This document shows positions 8,619-17,652 of a stretch of 40,329 bases of DNA, piece after piece (positions within the stretch are counted from its first letter, which is position 1; every line of letters begins with the position of its first letter). Under the pieces are notes generated by a model. It made no database searches. It saw only the letters and a program-made list of their open reading frames with translations, and had not been told where the DNA came from. A program made the translations under genes and the position numbers. The stretch is from Betaproteobacteria bacterium RIFCSPLOWO2_02_FULL_67_26. GTDB lineage: Bacteria; Pseudomonadota; Gammaproteobacteria; Burkholderiales; SG8-41. The stretch spans positions 21,851-62,179 of the forward strand of contig MERD01000072.1 in the NCBI GenBank assembly GCA_001771935.1. The letters run 5' to 3'.

Positions 8619-8682
8619 CGCTCAAGACCCTGCCCGCGGGTTCTAACATGCGGCACACGCGCGGTCAAACGATCCCCGACGG

Positions 8683-8694
8683 TAGAATAGCGCC
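8683..8694 (+). promoter_or_regulatory. -10 element of pyrD, leaderless arrangement
   Basis: TAGAAT at 8683-8688 is followed by six bases and then ATG. No Shine-Dalgarno sequence fits between them. The same element read on the minus strand contains TATTCT (8690-8685), which could serve the divergent permease gene. Confidence 0.7.
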
Positions 8695-9717
8695 ATGTAT
8701 TCGCTGGTGCGCCCGCTGCTGTTCGCGCTCGAACCCGAGACCGCGCACCACGTCACGCTCCAGGCGCTGAGAAGGCTCGACGGACTCGGGCTCGTTCCTG
8801 CGGCCGGCCCGTTTCCCGCGTCCTGCGCGCGCAGCGTCATGGGTATCGATTTTCCCAACCCGGTGGGGCTGGCGGCCGGGCTGGACAAGAATGGCGAATG
8901 CATCGACGCGCTCGCCGCGCTCGGCTTCGGTTTCATCGAGATCGGCACGGTGACGCCGCGCCCGCAGCCGGGCAACCCGCGCCCGCGGATGTTCCGGCTG
9001 CCCGCGGCGCGCGCGGTCATCAACCGGCTGGGCTTCAACAACGACGGCGTGGATCGCCTGGTGGAGAACGTCCGGCGCGCCCGCTACCGCGGCGTGCTCG
9101 GCATCAACATCGGCAAGAACGCCGATACGGCGCTCGACCGCGCCGCCGGGGACTACCTCGCCTGCCTGCGCAAGGTCTATCCCCTCGCGAGCTACGTGAC
9201 GGTCAACATTTCCTCTCCCAACACGCGGGACCTGCGGCAGCTGCAGCAGAGCCCGGCGCTCGACGGCCTGCTCGGCGCCCTCAAGGCGGAACAGGCCCGG
9301 CTCGCCGACAGCCACGGCAAGCTCGTTCCGCTCGCGGTGAAGATTGCGCCCGACCTGGACAGCGCGCAAATCGTGGCGATCGCCGCGCTGCTCGAGCGGC
9401 ACCGCGTCGAGGCCGTGATCGCCACCAACACCACCGTGACGCGCGACGGCGTGGCGGGCCTGGAACACGCCGAGGAGGCCGGCGGCCTGAGCGGCGCGCC
9501 GCTCACCGCGCGCTCGACGCGGGTGGTGCAGGAATTGTCGGGCGCGCTGCGCGGCGCGATCCCGGTGATCGCGGTGGGCGGCATCCTGGGGGGCGCCGAT
9601 GCGCGCGGGAAGATCGCGGCGGGCGCGAGCCTGGTCCAGCTCTACACCGGGCTCGTCTACCGCGGCCCGGCGCTGGTGCGGGAGTGCGTCAATGCCCTGT
9701 GCGGGAGCGGAACGTGA
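8695..9717 (+). CDS. pyrD: Dihydroorotate dehydrogenase (quinone), class 2
   Basis: Flavoprotein that oxidises dihydroorotate to orotate in pyrimidine synthesis and passes electrons to membrane quinone. It has 340 residues, the size of class 2 enzymes. The N-terminal amphipathic helices ([19 protein letters not shown]) are the quinone and membrane contact. FMN-barrel segments include [31 protein letters not shown], the catalytic-serine loop [37 protein letters not shown] and YTGLVYRGP. The start codon sits six bases after TAGAAT. The gene converges with the response regulator at 9785. Confidence 0.97.
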   Translation: MYSLVRPLLFALEPETAHHVTLQALRRLDGLGLVPAAGPFPASCARSVMGIDFPNPVGLAAGLDKNGECIDALAALGFGFIEIGTVTPRPQPGNPRPRMFRLPAARAVINRLGFNNDGVDRLVENVRRARYRGVLGINIGKNADTALDRAAGDYLACLRKVYPLASYVTVNISSPNTRDLRQLQQSPALDGLLGALKAEQARLADSHGKLVPLAVKIAPDLDSAQIVAIAALLERHRVEAVIATNTTVTRDGVAGLEHAEEAGGLSGAPLTARSTRVVQELSGALRGAIPVIAVGGILGGADARGKIAAGASLVQLYTGLVYRGPALVRECVNALCGSGT

Positions 9718-9737
9718 ATCGCGCGGGCGCGCCGAAA

Positions 9738-9751
9738 TCCCGGCGCCGGGA
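9738..9751. terminator. 14-base perfect palindrome between convergent genes
   Basis: TCCCGGC and GCCGGGA abut with no gap, in the 67-base space between pyrD and the convergent response regulator gene. It could act as a bidirectional terminator stem, but neither side has a run of T, so Rho-independent termination is doubtful. Confidence 0.35.
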
Positions 9752-10226
9752 CGAACCTTCGACGCCGGAAGCCGGGGCGCGGTCTCAGGACTGCCTGCGG
9801 GCGAGCGCCTCGATGATCTTCAATTCCCCGGCCAGCACGTCGAGACCGACCGGCTTGGTGATGTAGTGGTCCGCCTCGAGGTCGAAGCTCCGCTCCTGGT
9901 CCTGGGGCGCGTGGGAGCTGGTCAGCACGACAATCGGGATCGTGGCGAGGTCGGGATCGAGCTTGATCGCGCCGAGGACGGCGTGCCCGCTCACCCGCGG
10001 CAGCTTGAGGTCGAGCACGATCACTTCGGGCCGCGGCGCGTTGCGGTAGATCAGCTGCCGGCGGAGGAACATCAGGGCGTCCTCGCCGTTGGTCACCACC
10101 GATAGCTGGTGCCGGATCCCGGCAAGGTAGAGCGCCTCGCGGAAAAAACGCACGTCGGCCGGGTTGTCTTCGACCAGCAGGATTTCGACCGGCTGGCGCA
10201 GGCCGCCGCCGCGCCGCGGTCCGTCC

Positions 10227-11657
<1,431 letters not shown>

Positions 11658-11697
11658 ACCAGGTTTGACGCGCAAGATTCGGGCCAGCGTGACGGCT

Positions 11698-11709
11698 TAG
11701 AATATCCGG
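11698..11709 (+). promoter_or_regulatory. -10 element of the ferredoxin gene, overlapping a divergent -10
   Basis: TAGAAT at 11698-11703 is followed by six bases and then the GTG start of the ferredoxin gene, a leaderless layout. On the other strand TATTCT (11705-11700) overlaps it and fits a start about 35 bases before the kinase gene. Confidence 0.65.
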
Positions 11710-12108
11710 GTGGAGCCACCTGCTGCCGGGGCGCCGGCCGTCGCCGTGATCGATGAACAGGCGTGCATCGGTTGCACGCTGTGCATCCAGGCGTGTCCGG
11801 TGGACGCTATCGTCGGCGCATCGCAATTCATGCATACCGTCATCGCGGACGAATGCATAGGCTGCAAGCTGTGCCTGCCACCTTGCCCCGTGGATTGCAT
11901 CGCAATGGTCGCGACCGGGAAGACGTTGACCCGTTCCGAGCGCAAGCGGCGTGCCGAGCGTACGCGTTCGCGCTATTCCGCCCGCCTTGCGCGCCTGGAG
12001 CGCGAGCGTTCGCAGCAGATGGCCGCGGCGCGCGCGAAGGACCGGCGGCGCAAGAAACAGGCGACGATCGAGCGGGTCATGCAGCGCGCCCGCCAGCGTT
12101 TGCGTTAG
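11710..12108 (+). CDS. Two-[4Fe-4S] ferredoxin, RnfB-related, with basic C-terminal tail
   Basis: 132-residue electron carrier. Two classical cluster motifs are present: C19-x2-C22-x2-C25-x3-C29-P and C49-x2-C52-x2-C55-x3-C59-P, in [17 protein letters not shown] and [17 protein letters not shown]. The segment resembles the ferredoxin module of RnfB. After residue 70 comes a helical tail packed with Arg and Lys ([15 protein letters not shown] and onward), unusual for a free ferredoxin. The start is GTG at 11710, because no other start precedes the first cluster and it lies six bases after TAGAAT. Near nth, as RnfB-like ferredoxins often are. The stop overlaps the stop of the convergent M48 gene. 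Confidence 0.9.
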   Translation: MEPPAAGAPAVAVIDEQACIGCTLCIQACPVDAIVGASQFMHTVIADECIGCKLCLPPCPVDCIAMVATGKTLTRSERKRRAERTRSRYSARLARLERERSQQMAAARAKDRRRKKQATIERVMQRARQRLR

Positions 12109-13079
12109 CGGCCGAAGATGCCGCGCAGCACGCCACCGGCGTCAAGCCCGAAGCCGCTTCCGCCGCCGGAAGGCACCGCGGGCGGCGCGCTCGCCTCTTC
12201 CTTCTGAAGCGCGCGGGTTCCTTCCGCGGGAACCGGCGTCGTGGCGGCCGGCGGCGGCATATCGGCGCTCACCTGCCGGATGCCGGGCTCTTTTCCGGAG
12301 GGCAAGGCCGCCGCGCGCGGCGCGAGCGCGCCGGCGAGCTCGGACAGGCGCTCGTTGGGATGGGGATGGGTCTTGAACAGCAGCGCGAGCGGGCCATCCT
12401 CCGATCCGCGCGCCGCCAACTTGTGCAGCACCTCGATCAGCCCGTACGGGCTGTAGCCCGCGCGCGCGGCGAGCACGATACCGATCTGGTCGGCCTCGAA
12501 CTCGGCGCTCTTGTCGAGCCCGCGCGCGAATATTTCCGCGCCGGTGCCGATCAGGTTGCCGACGAGGAGCGAGCGGTCCCGCGCCTGCGCGAGCTGCGCG
12601 CCCGCCGAGATGACCGCGCTCTTCTGCATCACGGTGATGTGATGGCGCCGCACGATGTGCCCGATCTCGTGCCCGAGCACGCCGGCGAGCTGCGCCTCGC
12701 TGTCGAGGATCTCGTAGAGTCCCCGCGTCACCAGCACGGTGCCGCCCGGCGCCGCGAACGCGTTGATTGCCGGGCTGTCGATGACGCCGAAATGCCACGG
12801 CAGGTCCGGGCGCTCGGTCTGGGACGCCACCCAGCGGCCGACGCGGTTGACGTACGACTGCAGCGCGGCATCGGCCACCAGCGGCGCGGCACCCAGCGTG
12901 CGGCCGGCGACTTCGCGCCCGACCGCGATTTCATCATTCTCGTCCAGCCCGCTGGCGGCAGTCGCGAGGTCCTTGCCCGCGCCAAATACGCGGCCGAGAT
13001 CGATCGATGCCGCGGCGGCGAGGCCCGAGACGGCCGCGAACCCGAGCGCGGCGATCCAGAATCTGACGGAACTCGTCAT
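12105..13079 (-). CDS. M48-family metalloprotease
   Basis: Zinc endopeptidase of 324 residues with an N-terminal export signal (about 1-24, hydrophobic and ending in AAAA). The active site HEIGH is at 137-141, preceded by the conserved NAFAAPGG and TRGLYEIL segments, and the third zinc ligand lies in EFEADQIG (near 195). HPHPNERL follows, as in BepA/LoiP-like periplasmic proteases that act on misfolded outer-membrane proteins. The C-terminal 70 residues are low in complexity. It shares an ATGA overlap with the SH3-type protein upstream, suggesting a protease with a dedicated partner. The 3' end overlaps the convergent ferredoxin stop. Confidence 0.93.
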   Translation of the reverse strand: MTSSVRFWIAALGFAAVSGLAAAASIDLGRVFGAGKDLATAASGLDENDEIAVGREVAGRTLGAAPLVADAALQSYVNRVGRWVASQTERPDLPWHFGVIDSPAINAFAAPGGTVLVTRGLYEILDSEAQLAGVLGHEIGHIVRRHHITVMQKSAVISAGAQLAQARDRSLLVGNLIGTGAEIFARGLDKSAEFEADQIGIVLAARAGYSPYGLIEVLHKLAARGSEDGPLALLFKTHPHPNERLSELAGALAPRAAALPSGKEPGIRQVSADMPPPAATTPVPAEGTRALQKEEASAPPAVPSGGGSGFGLDAGGVLRGIFGR

Positions 13080-13594
13080 GGCTTCGCGTCCAGGTATTCC
13101 ACCTTCGCCGGCGCGAGCCCGGCCGCGCGCGCATGCTCCTCGGCCGCCGGCTTGGTTGCGACGTAATCGTCGAGCAGCTTCAACTGCCCGGCATCGAGGC
13201 TCGCCCGCCTGAGATCTTCTTCCTCGAGCCCGCGGATGCCGATCTGGCTCGTGACGTTCACGGTACGCCGTGGGCCGAACACCTGCCCCAGCGCCGCCGA
13301 GCCCGGCTCGCCGCTGCCGGCTTTCTGAACCGGGAAGCGCACGTTGAATGAAAAGAGCCAGCCGGTCGCGCCCGGCGTCTTGAGATTGAGCCAGCCGCCC
13401 TGCTTGCCGACCACCTCGCCCGCAGCGCCCTGCTTGAGCTGCGCGGTCTGCGCCGCGTCGAGGCGCGGCTCGGCGTACAACGGGGAGTCGCGTTCGAGGG
13501 TGACCTGTTGCGCGGCGGCAGGGGCCGCGCTCAGCGCCGCGGCGAGCGCGGCGCGGGCCAACAGGGAAACAAGAAACCGGGCGTTCGCTGTCAT
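13076..13594 (-). CDS. Exported SH3-domain-like protein
   Basis: 172 residues with a clear signal peptide (MTANARFLVSLLARAALAAA, cleavage likely after AAPAAA near 28). Residues 30-90 look like a bacterial SH3 domain: SPLYAEPRLDAAQTAQLKQG, then VVGKQGGWLNLKTPG and GWLFSFNVRF. The rest carries VTSQIGIRGLEEEDL and a helical C-terminus. Bacterial SH3 domains often bind cell-wall peptides. It is the first gene of a two-gene unit with the M48 protease. The function is unknown; the domain call is by pattern. Confidence 0.85.
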   Translation of the reverse strand: MTANARFLVSLLARAALAAALSAAPAAAQQVTLERDSPLYAEPRLDAAQTAQLKQGAAGEVVGKQGGWLNLKTPGATGWLFSFNVRFPVQKAGSGEPGSAALGQVFGPRRTVNVTSQIGIRGLEEEDLRRASLDAGQLKLLDDYVATKPAAEEHARAAGLAPAKVEYLDAKP

Positions 13595-13635
13595 GGGAGC
13601 GGTGGCGTCCGATTATAATCTCCTGCTCCCATGAC
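13590..13635. promoter_or_regulatory. Symmetric divergent promoter between nth and the SH3-protein gene
   Basis: ATTATAAT (13612-13619) supplies TATAAT on both strands: 13614-13619 for nth, 11 bases before its ATG, and 13617-13612 for the SH3 gene, 17 bases before its ATG. Around it an 11-base inverted repeat (13590-13600 and 13625-13635, GTCATGGGAGC and its complement) contains both start codons. Both genes therefore start with the same GCTCCCATGAC. Confidence 0.65.
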
Positions 13636-14263
13636 CCCGCAACAGCGCGCCGAGATCTTCACCCGGCTGCGCGCGGCCAATCCCGCGCCGCGCAGCGAGC
13701 TCGTCTATGCCTCGCCCTTCGAGCTGCTGGTCTCCGTCGTGCTGTCGGCCCAGGCCACCGACAAGAGCGTGAATCTCGCCACCGCCGGTTTGTTCAAGAC
13801 CGCCAACACGCCCGCAGCCATCGTCGGATTGGGCCGCAAGCGCCTCGAGCGCCACATCAAGCGCATCGGGCTCTACCGCACCAAGGCGAAGAACATTGTC
13901 GCCACCTGCAAGCTGCTCCTCGAAAAGCACGGCGGGGAGGTGCCCCGGACCCGGGAGGCGCTGCAATCCCTGCCGGGCGTCGGGCGCAAGACCGCCAACG
14001 TCATTCTCAATACCGCGTTCGGGCAGCCGACGATCGCTGTGGACACCCACATTTTCCGCGTGGCGAACCGCACCGGCATCGCGCCCGGCAAGGACGTGGT
14101 GGCGGTGGAGGAAAAGCTATTGAAGGTGGTGCCCGATGAATTCAGGCTCGACGCGCACCACTGGCTGATCCTGCACGGGCGCTACGTCTGCAAGGCGCGC
14201 AAGCCCGAGTGCCCGACGTGCCTCATACGCGATCTGTGCGGATACCAGCTGAAAACGGCGTGA
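13631..14263 (+). CDS. nth: Endonuclease III
   Basis: DNA glycosylase and AP lyase that removes oxidised pyrimidines in base-excision repair. It has 210 residues, standard for Nth. The helix-hairpin-helix LPGVGRKTANVIL carries catalytic K120, and VDTHIFRVANR carries catalytic D138. The four cysteines of the [4Fe-4S] cluster are C187, C194, C197 and C203 (C-x6-C-x2-C-x5-C). The ATG at 13631 follows a TATAAT by 11 bases. The stop codon forms part of a hairpin shared with the convergent cytochrome gene. Confidence 0.98.
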   Translation: MTPQQRAEIFTRLRAANPAPRSELVYASPFELLVSVVLSAQATDKSVNLATAGLFKTANTPAAIVGLGRKRLERHIKRIGLYRTKAKNIVATCKLLLEKHGGEVPRTREALQSLPGVGRKTANVILNTAFGQPTIAVDTHIFRVANRTGIAPGKDVVAVEEKLLKVVPDEFRLDAHHWLILHGRYVCKARKPECPTCLIRDLCGYQLKTA

Positions 14264-14279
14264 ATGGTGAATTCACGCC
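14257..14279 (-). terminator. Hairpin terminator between nth and the cytochrome c genes
   Basis: GGCGTGAAT (14257-14265) pairs with ATTCACGCC (14271-14279) across a five-base loop. On the minus strand the stem is followed by GTTTTC, a short T run, so it best suits the cytochrome operon. The 5' arm contains the nth stop codon. Confidence 0.6.
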
Positions 14280-14280
14280 T

Positions 14281-14598
14281 CTAATACTTGAGGACGAGCC
14301 CCTTCTGGCTCGAGAAATACGCCGCGAGGTCCTCGATGTCGCGCTGCGTGAGGTTCGCGACGAGAGGCCCCATGATCGGGTTCTTGCGCGCGCCCGTCTT
14401 GTAGTCCTTCAACGCCTTCAGCAGGTAGTCGTAGTGCTGGCCCGCGATCTTCGGGAAATCGGGCGCCGGGCTGTTGCCGTCCGGGCCGTGGCACGCCGTG
14501 CAGGCCTGGGATTTCTTCTGCCCCGCCGCGGGATCGCCGGCGAAAACGGGCGCGCCCGCCGCCAGCAGCAGGCAGCACGCCAGGATGGTTCTTCTCAT
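14281..14598 (-). CDS. Periplasmic cytochrome c, class I
   Basis: Small monohaem cytochrome of 105 residues. A signal peptide (MRRTILACCLLLAAGAPVFA) is followed by the haem site C33-T-A-C36-H37 and a likely axial Met76 in NPIMGPLV. The C-terminal DIEDLAAYFSSQKG is the usual cytochrome c553/c4-type helix. The ATG at 14598 has a strong Shine-Dalgarno GAGGAG; a much longer upstream reading would run back through the neighbouring cytochrome gene in another frame and is not real. It lies ten bases after the second cytochrome, so the pair is likely one transcript and a soluble electron shuttle. Confidence 0.93.
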   Translation of the reverse strand: MRRTILACCLLLAAGAPVFAGDPAAGQKKSQACTACHGPDGNSPAPDFPKIAGQHYDYLLKALKDYKTGARKNPIMGPLVANLTQRDIEDLAAYFSSQKGLVLKY

Positions 14599-14608
14599 TC
14601 TTCGCTCC

Positions 14609-14959
14609 TCACTTGGCGGCCGACTGCATCGCGTCCGTGGCATAGTAGGCCGCGAGATCGGCCATGTCCTTGTCCGACAGGCCCGCCGCGATCGCGCGCA
14701 TCGACGGATGGCTGCGGTTGCCGGCCTTGTATTCCTGCAATGCCTTGACGATGTAGGCCGCGTGCTGGCCGCCGAGCTTCGGCACGTGGTAGACCTCGGG
14801 AAACACCGTCTTGTAGCCGCCGATGCCGTGGCAGCCGATGCACATCGAGTTCTTGCCCTTTCCCGCCGCCGCATCGCCGGCTTCGGCGGCGCTCAAAGAC
14901 AGCGCCGCGGCGGCCAGACCACAGGCGGCCGCAATCGAGATCGCCCTGGAGATTTTCAT
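14609..14959 (-). CDS. Periplasmic cytochrome c, class I (second copy)
   Basis: 116 residues with a signal peptide (cleavage near SAAEA, 23-27), haem site C40-I-G-C43-H44 and likely axial Met87 in SHPSMRAIAAGL. The C-terminal helix DKDMADLAAYYATDAM matches its downstream neighbour. The two proteins align throughout (KLGGQHAAYIVKALQEYKAG against KIAGQHYDYLLKALKDYKTG), so they arose by tandem duplication and together resemble the two halves of a cytochrome c4. First gene of the unit. Confidence 0.93.
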   Translation of the reverse strand: MKISRAISIAAACGLAAAALSLSAAEAGDAAAGKGKNSMCIGCHGIGGYKTVFPEVYHVPKLGGQHAAYIVKALQEYKAGNRSHPSMRAIAAGLSDKDMADLAAYYATDAMQSAAK

Positions 14960-15036
14960 CGTCGCGCTTTCTTTCTTTTGTCGTGGACCTGCCGCCGGCG
15001 ATTATACCGAAAATCACGGGGCGAGCGGCACCCCGC

Positions 15037-15462
15037 TCAATGCGAGCCAAACACGCCGGACGCGGCGAGCACGAGCACGCCGATCAACGCGAGCGCGATC
15101 CCGAAGTAGGCCCAGTCGCCGCGACCCGCATAGGCAAAGGCCAGCACGACCAGGCACGGCACCGACACGCCCGCCAGCAGCACGATGCCCGTGAGCGCCA
15201 GGACGTCCCCCCGGTCGAGCATGGCCAGCCAGCCCCAGCCCATGGGCATCCCGCTGTCACGCAAATAATCGCCGACGGGGAGCGCCCACAGGCGCGGCAA
15301 TTCCTCGAACGGCAGCTGCACCGGCAGCGCGCCGCCCAGATAGGCGGCGAAACCGGCGATCAGCACCGCCAGCCCGGCCTTCATTCCGTAGTCGAGGATA
15401 CGCGCGTAGAGCAACTGCTCGGGCGAGATCCCGCCGCGCGCCGGGGAATCCATCGGCTTCAT
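15037..15462 (-). CDS. DUF1634-like membrane protein
   Basis: 141 residues with three hydrophobic helices (about 28-45, 88-110 and 117-136) and the segment ELPRLWALPVGDYLRDSG between the first two. Small three-helix proteins of this type (DUF1634) commonly sit next to TauE/SafE permeases. The ATG at 15462 overlaps the permease stop as ATGA; a longer in-frame reading would run inside the permease gene. It probably forms a complex with, or modulates, the permease. The domain name is from pattern and context. Confidence 0.75.
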   Translation of the reverse strand: MKPMDSPARGGISPEQLLYARILDYGMKAGLAVLIAGFAAYLGGALPVQLPFEELPRLWALPVGDYLRDSGMPMGWGWLAMLDRGDVLALTGIVLLAGVSVPCLVVLAFAYAGRGDWAYFGIALALIGVLVLAASGVFGSH

Positions 15463-16412
15463 GTCCACCACCCCATGCCTTTCATCAGCGCGCGCGCACC
15501 CGCGAGCAGCAGCATCGCAATCACGAGCCGGCGTATCGCCGACGCTCGCAGCACCCGCAACAACCGCGCGCCGATGAAAGCGCCCAGCATGATACCGATC
15601 ACCGAGGGTACCGCGATGATCGCGAGCAATGCCCCCTTGTTGATGTAGACCCAGGCGGCGGCCGAGTCCACGATGGAAAGAATGAATCCGCTGGTCCCGG
15701 CCGACACCTTGAGCGGAACGCCCATCACGAGGTTCAGCACCGGGACGTTGGCCCACCCGGCGCCAAGCCCGAACACGCCGGCCAGCACGCCGACGCCGGC
15801 AAACAGCCCGATGCCGAGCGGCGTCCGGTGCACCCGCCAGTCGACATCGCGCCCTGACTGGGCGTCATGGAAAACACCGCATATCCGCAATGCCACACCC
15901 AGGGAATCGGGCCGTGTCACGTCCGGAAACTCGGAGCGCTTGGCGCTCCACATGAGCACCGCGATGCACAGGATCGTGATGCCGAGCGCGACTTCCACCA
16001 CGGCCGTCGGCAAGGCAAGGCCGACCAGGGCGCCGATGATGGCGCCCACGGACGCGAGCAGGGTGAGCGGCAGCGCGAGGCGGAGATCCGCAAGCCCGCC
16101 GCGCAGCAGCCCCGGTCCCGCCGCGAGCGCGCTGGCGAGCGCCACCAGCAACCCGGCGCCGCGCACGAAGTCGAGGTGGAACGGGAAAAACCCGCTGACG
16201 ATCGGCACGAACAGCACGCCGCCGCCGATGCCCGCCGGCACCGCGATCATGCCGAGCACAAAGCAGACGCCAAACAGCGCGAGCGGCCAGAGCCACCACG
16301 GAACCGCCGCTTCCGGCGCGCCGGCCGCGCAAGCGAGCGCCGGTGAGGTCAGAGCGAACAATGCGGCCCACCCCCGCAGGCGGTGATGGGCGGTATGCCT
16401 GTTGTTATTCAT
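15459..16412 (-). CDS. TauE/SafE family sulfite/organosulfur exporter-like permease
   Basis: Polytopic inner-membrane protein of 317 residues with about eight helices. The duplicated TauE/SafE glycine motif is visible as GMIAVPAGIGGGVLFVPIVSG (written here only to its core, GIGGGVLFVP, near 60) and as GVFGLGAGWANVPVLNL in the second half. Family members move sulfite, sulfoacetate or other anions. The ATG at 16412 leads into a signal-like first helix. It is co-translated with the DUF1634-like protein and lies beside two cytochromes c, which would fit inorganic sulfur metabolism, but no sulfur oxidation enzyme is in the window. Divergent from the adenosyltransferase gene. Confidence 0.88.
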   Translation of the reverse strand: MNNNRHTAHHRLRGWAALFALTSPALACAAGAPEAAVPWWLWPLALFGVCFVLGMIAVPAGIGGGVLFVPIVSGFFPFHLDFVRGAGLLVALASALAAGPGLLRGGLADLRLALPLTLLASVGAIIGALVGLALPTAVVEVALGITILCIAVLMWSAKRSEFPDVTRPDSLGVALRICGVFHDAQSGRDVDWRVHRTPLGIGLFAGVGVLAGVFGLGAGWANVPVLNLVMGVPLKVSAGTSGFILSIVDSAAAWVYINKGALLAIIAVPSVIGIMLGAFIGARLLRVLRASAIRRLVIAMLLLAGARALMKGMGWWT

Positions 16413-16459
16413 AGGTCGCCGCGGCAGCCGCCATTGTAACGGGCCGCCGGGCGCACCGT

Positions 16460-16476
16460 TATAATTGCGCATCCCC
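16460..16476 (+). promoter_or_regulatory. -10 element of the adenosyltransferase gene
   Basis: TATAAT at 16460-16465 lies 11 bases before the ATG at 16477, the same distance as in nth. The leader would be about four bases long, with no Shine-Dalgarno sequence. Confidence 0.6.
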
Positions 16477-17028
16477 ATGGCCAACCGCCTCACCAAAATC
16501 TATACCCGCACCGGCGACGCCGGCACGACCGGGCTCGCCGACGGCTCGCGCGTGGCGAAGGACGCGCCGCGCATCGAGGCGATCGGCGCGGTAGACGAGC
16601 TGAACAGCGTTTTGGGCGTGCTGTTGGGAGAATCGATGCCGGAAGCCGCGCGCGCCTGCCTCGAGAACGTGCAAAACGATCTGTTCGACCTGGGCGGAGA
16701 GCTGAGCGTGCCCGGTCATTCGATCATGACCAAGACGCATGTGGAGCGGCTCGAGCGCGAGCTCGACCGCTTCAACGCCGGCCTGCCGCCACTCAGGGAT
16801 TTCGTCCTGCCCGCGGGCTTGCGGTCGGCCGCCCTTGCCCACGTCGCGCGCACCGTGTGCCGGCGCGCGGAGCGGCGGCTCGTCACGCTCTCCCGCAAGC
16901 AGAAAGTCCCGCCCGCGATGCGGGCGTACCTCAACCGGCTCTCCGACCTGCTGTTCGTCATCGCGCGTGCGCTCAATCGGGCAGGGGCAAAGCCTGACGT
17001 GCTGTGGCAGCAAGGCAAGAACCGATGA
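16477..17028 (+). CDS. Cob(I)alamin adenosyltransferase, PduO type
   Basis: Transfers the adenosyl group of ATP to cob(I)alamin, making coenzyme B12. It has 183 residues. The ATP-binding N-terminus KIYTRTGDAGTTGLADG is diagnostic, with VDELNSVLG, NDLFDLGGEL, the FVLPAG loop and the C-terminal RAERR and LNRLSDLLFVIAR helices with the PduO signature. ATG at 16477 is preferred over a TTG four codons upstream. It overlaps the sigma factor gene by 4 bp. A BtuF-like binding protein encoded 2 kb away suggests cobalamin salvage. Confidence 0.95.
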   Translation: MANRLTKIYTRTGDAGTTGLADGSRVAKDAPRIEAIGAVDELNSVLGVLLGESMPEAARACLENVQNDLFDLGGELSVPGHSIMTKTHVERLERELDRFNAGLPPLRDFVLPAGLRSAALAHVARTVCRRAERRLVTLSRKQKVPPAMRAYLNRLSDLLFVIARALNRAGAKPDVLWQQGKNR

Positions 17029-17639
17029 CCCGAGAATCCGCGAGGTCGGGAGAGCGGGAGAGCGGGAGAGCGGCTCCGGACGCGCTGGCCAGCCGGCTGG
17101 CCGGGCTCCTGACCCAGTGCGCGCTCAAAAACCAGCGTGCATTCGCGGACTTATATCAACTTACCGCGGCGAAACTATATGGGGTCGCGCTCCGTATATT
17201 GAGAAGACAGGACTGGGCCGAAGAGGTGCTGCAGGAATGCTACGTCAGTATCTGGAATCACGCCGGGGACTACGCGGCCGCGAAGAGCGCGCCGCTCACC
17301 TGGATGACGAGCATCGTGCGCAACCGCTGCCTCGACTGGCTGCGCCGGCCGCAGACGGAGGCGACGGGCGAGGAATACGATATCGCGGTCGAGGCGTGGC
17401 GGGACGAAACGCCGGGGCCGATGGAGCAGCTGGTCGCGGCCACCGAGTCGGCCGCGCTCGCGCGGTGCCTGCAGCAGCTCGAGGCCAGGCAGCGCCAGAG
17501 CATCATGCTCGCGTTCTTTCACGGAATGAGCCATTCGGAGCTCGCGGGCCACATGAGGCAGCCGCTCGGCACGGTGAAGACCTGGGTCCGGCGCGGCCTG
17601 GAACGGCTGAAAGGCTGCCTTTCATCCGCGGCCGGGTGA
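17025..17639 (+). CDS. ECF RNA polymerase sigma factor
   Basis: 204 residues. Region 2 (about 35-107) includes LKNQRAFADLYQ, WAEEVLQECYVSIW and LTWMTSIVRNRCLDWLRR; region 4 (about 146-197) includes LEARQRQSIMLAFFHGMSHSEL and LGTVKTWVRRGLERLK, the helix-turn-helix. The protein is of the SigK/RskA-linked type, and the next gene is an RskA-like anti-sigma factor. The start ATG at 17025 overlaps the adenosyltransferase stop (ATGA). Residues 8-16 are read from a triple 8-base repeat, giving an acidic and arginine-rich N-terminus that is unlikely to be conserved. Confidence 0.93.
   Translation: MTRESARSGERESGRAAPDALASRLAGLLTQCALKNQRAFADLYQLTAAKLYGVALRILRRQDWAEEVLQECYVSIWNHAGDYAAAKSAPLTWMTSIVRNRCLDWLRRPQTEATGEEYDIAVEAWRDETPGPMEQLVAATESAALARCLQQLEARQRQSIMLAFFHGMSHSELAGHMRQPLGTVKTWVRRGLERLKGCLSSAAG
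17048..17071 (+). repeat. Three perfect GGGAGAGC octamers inside the sigma gene
   Basis: GGGAGAGC occurs three times without change. Three octamers equal eight codons, so the reading frame is kept. Change by one copy would shift the frame unless a later start is used. Confidence 0.85.
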
Positions 17640-17652
17640 ACGAGTCCTAGAA

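Noticed and set aside
9738-9751. Confident Rho-independent terminator
   Set aside because: The palindrome has no loop and no T run on either side; kept only as a low-confidence stem.
14600-14874. Long N-terminal extension of the downstream cytochrome c
   Set aside because: It would be an out-of-frame reading of the upstream cytochrome gene; a strong Shine-Dalgarno and signal peptide mark ATG at 14598.
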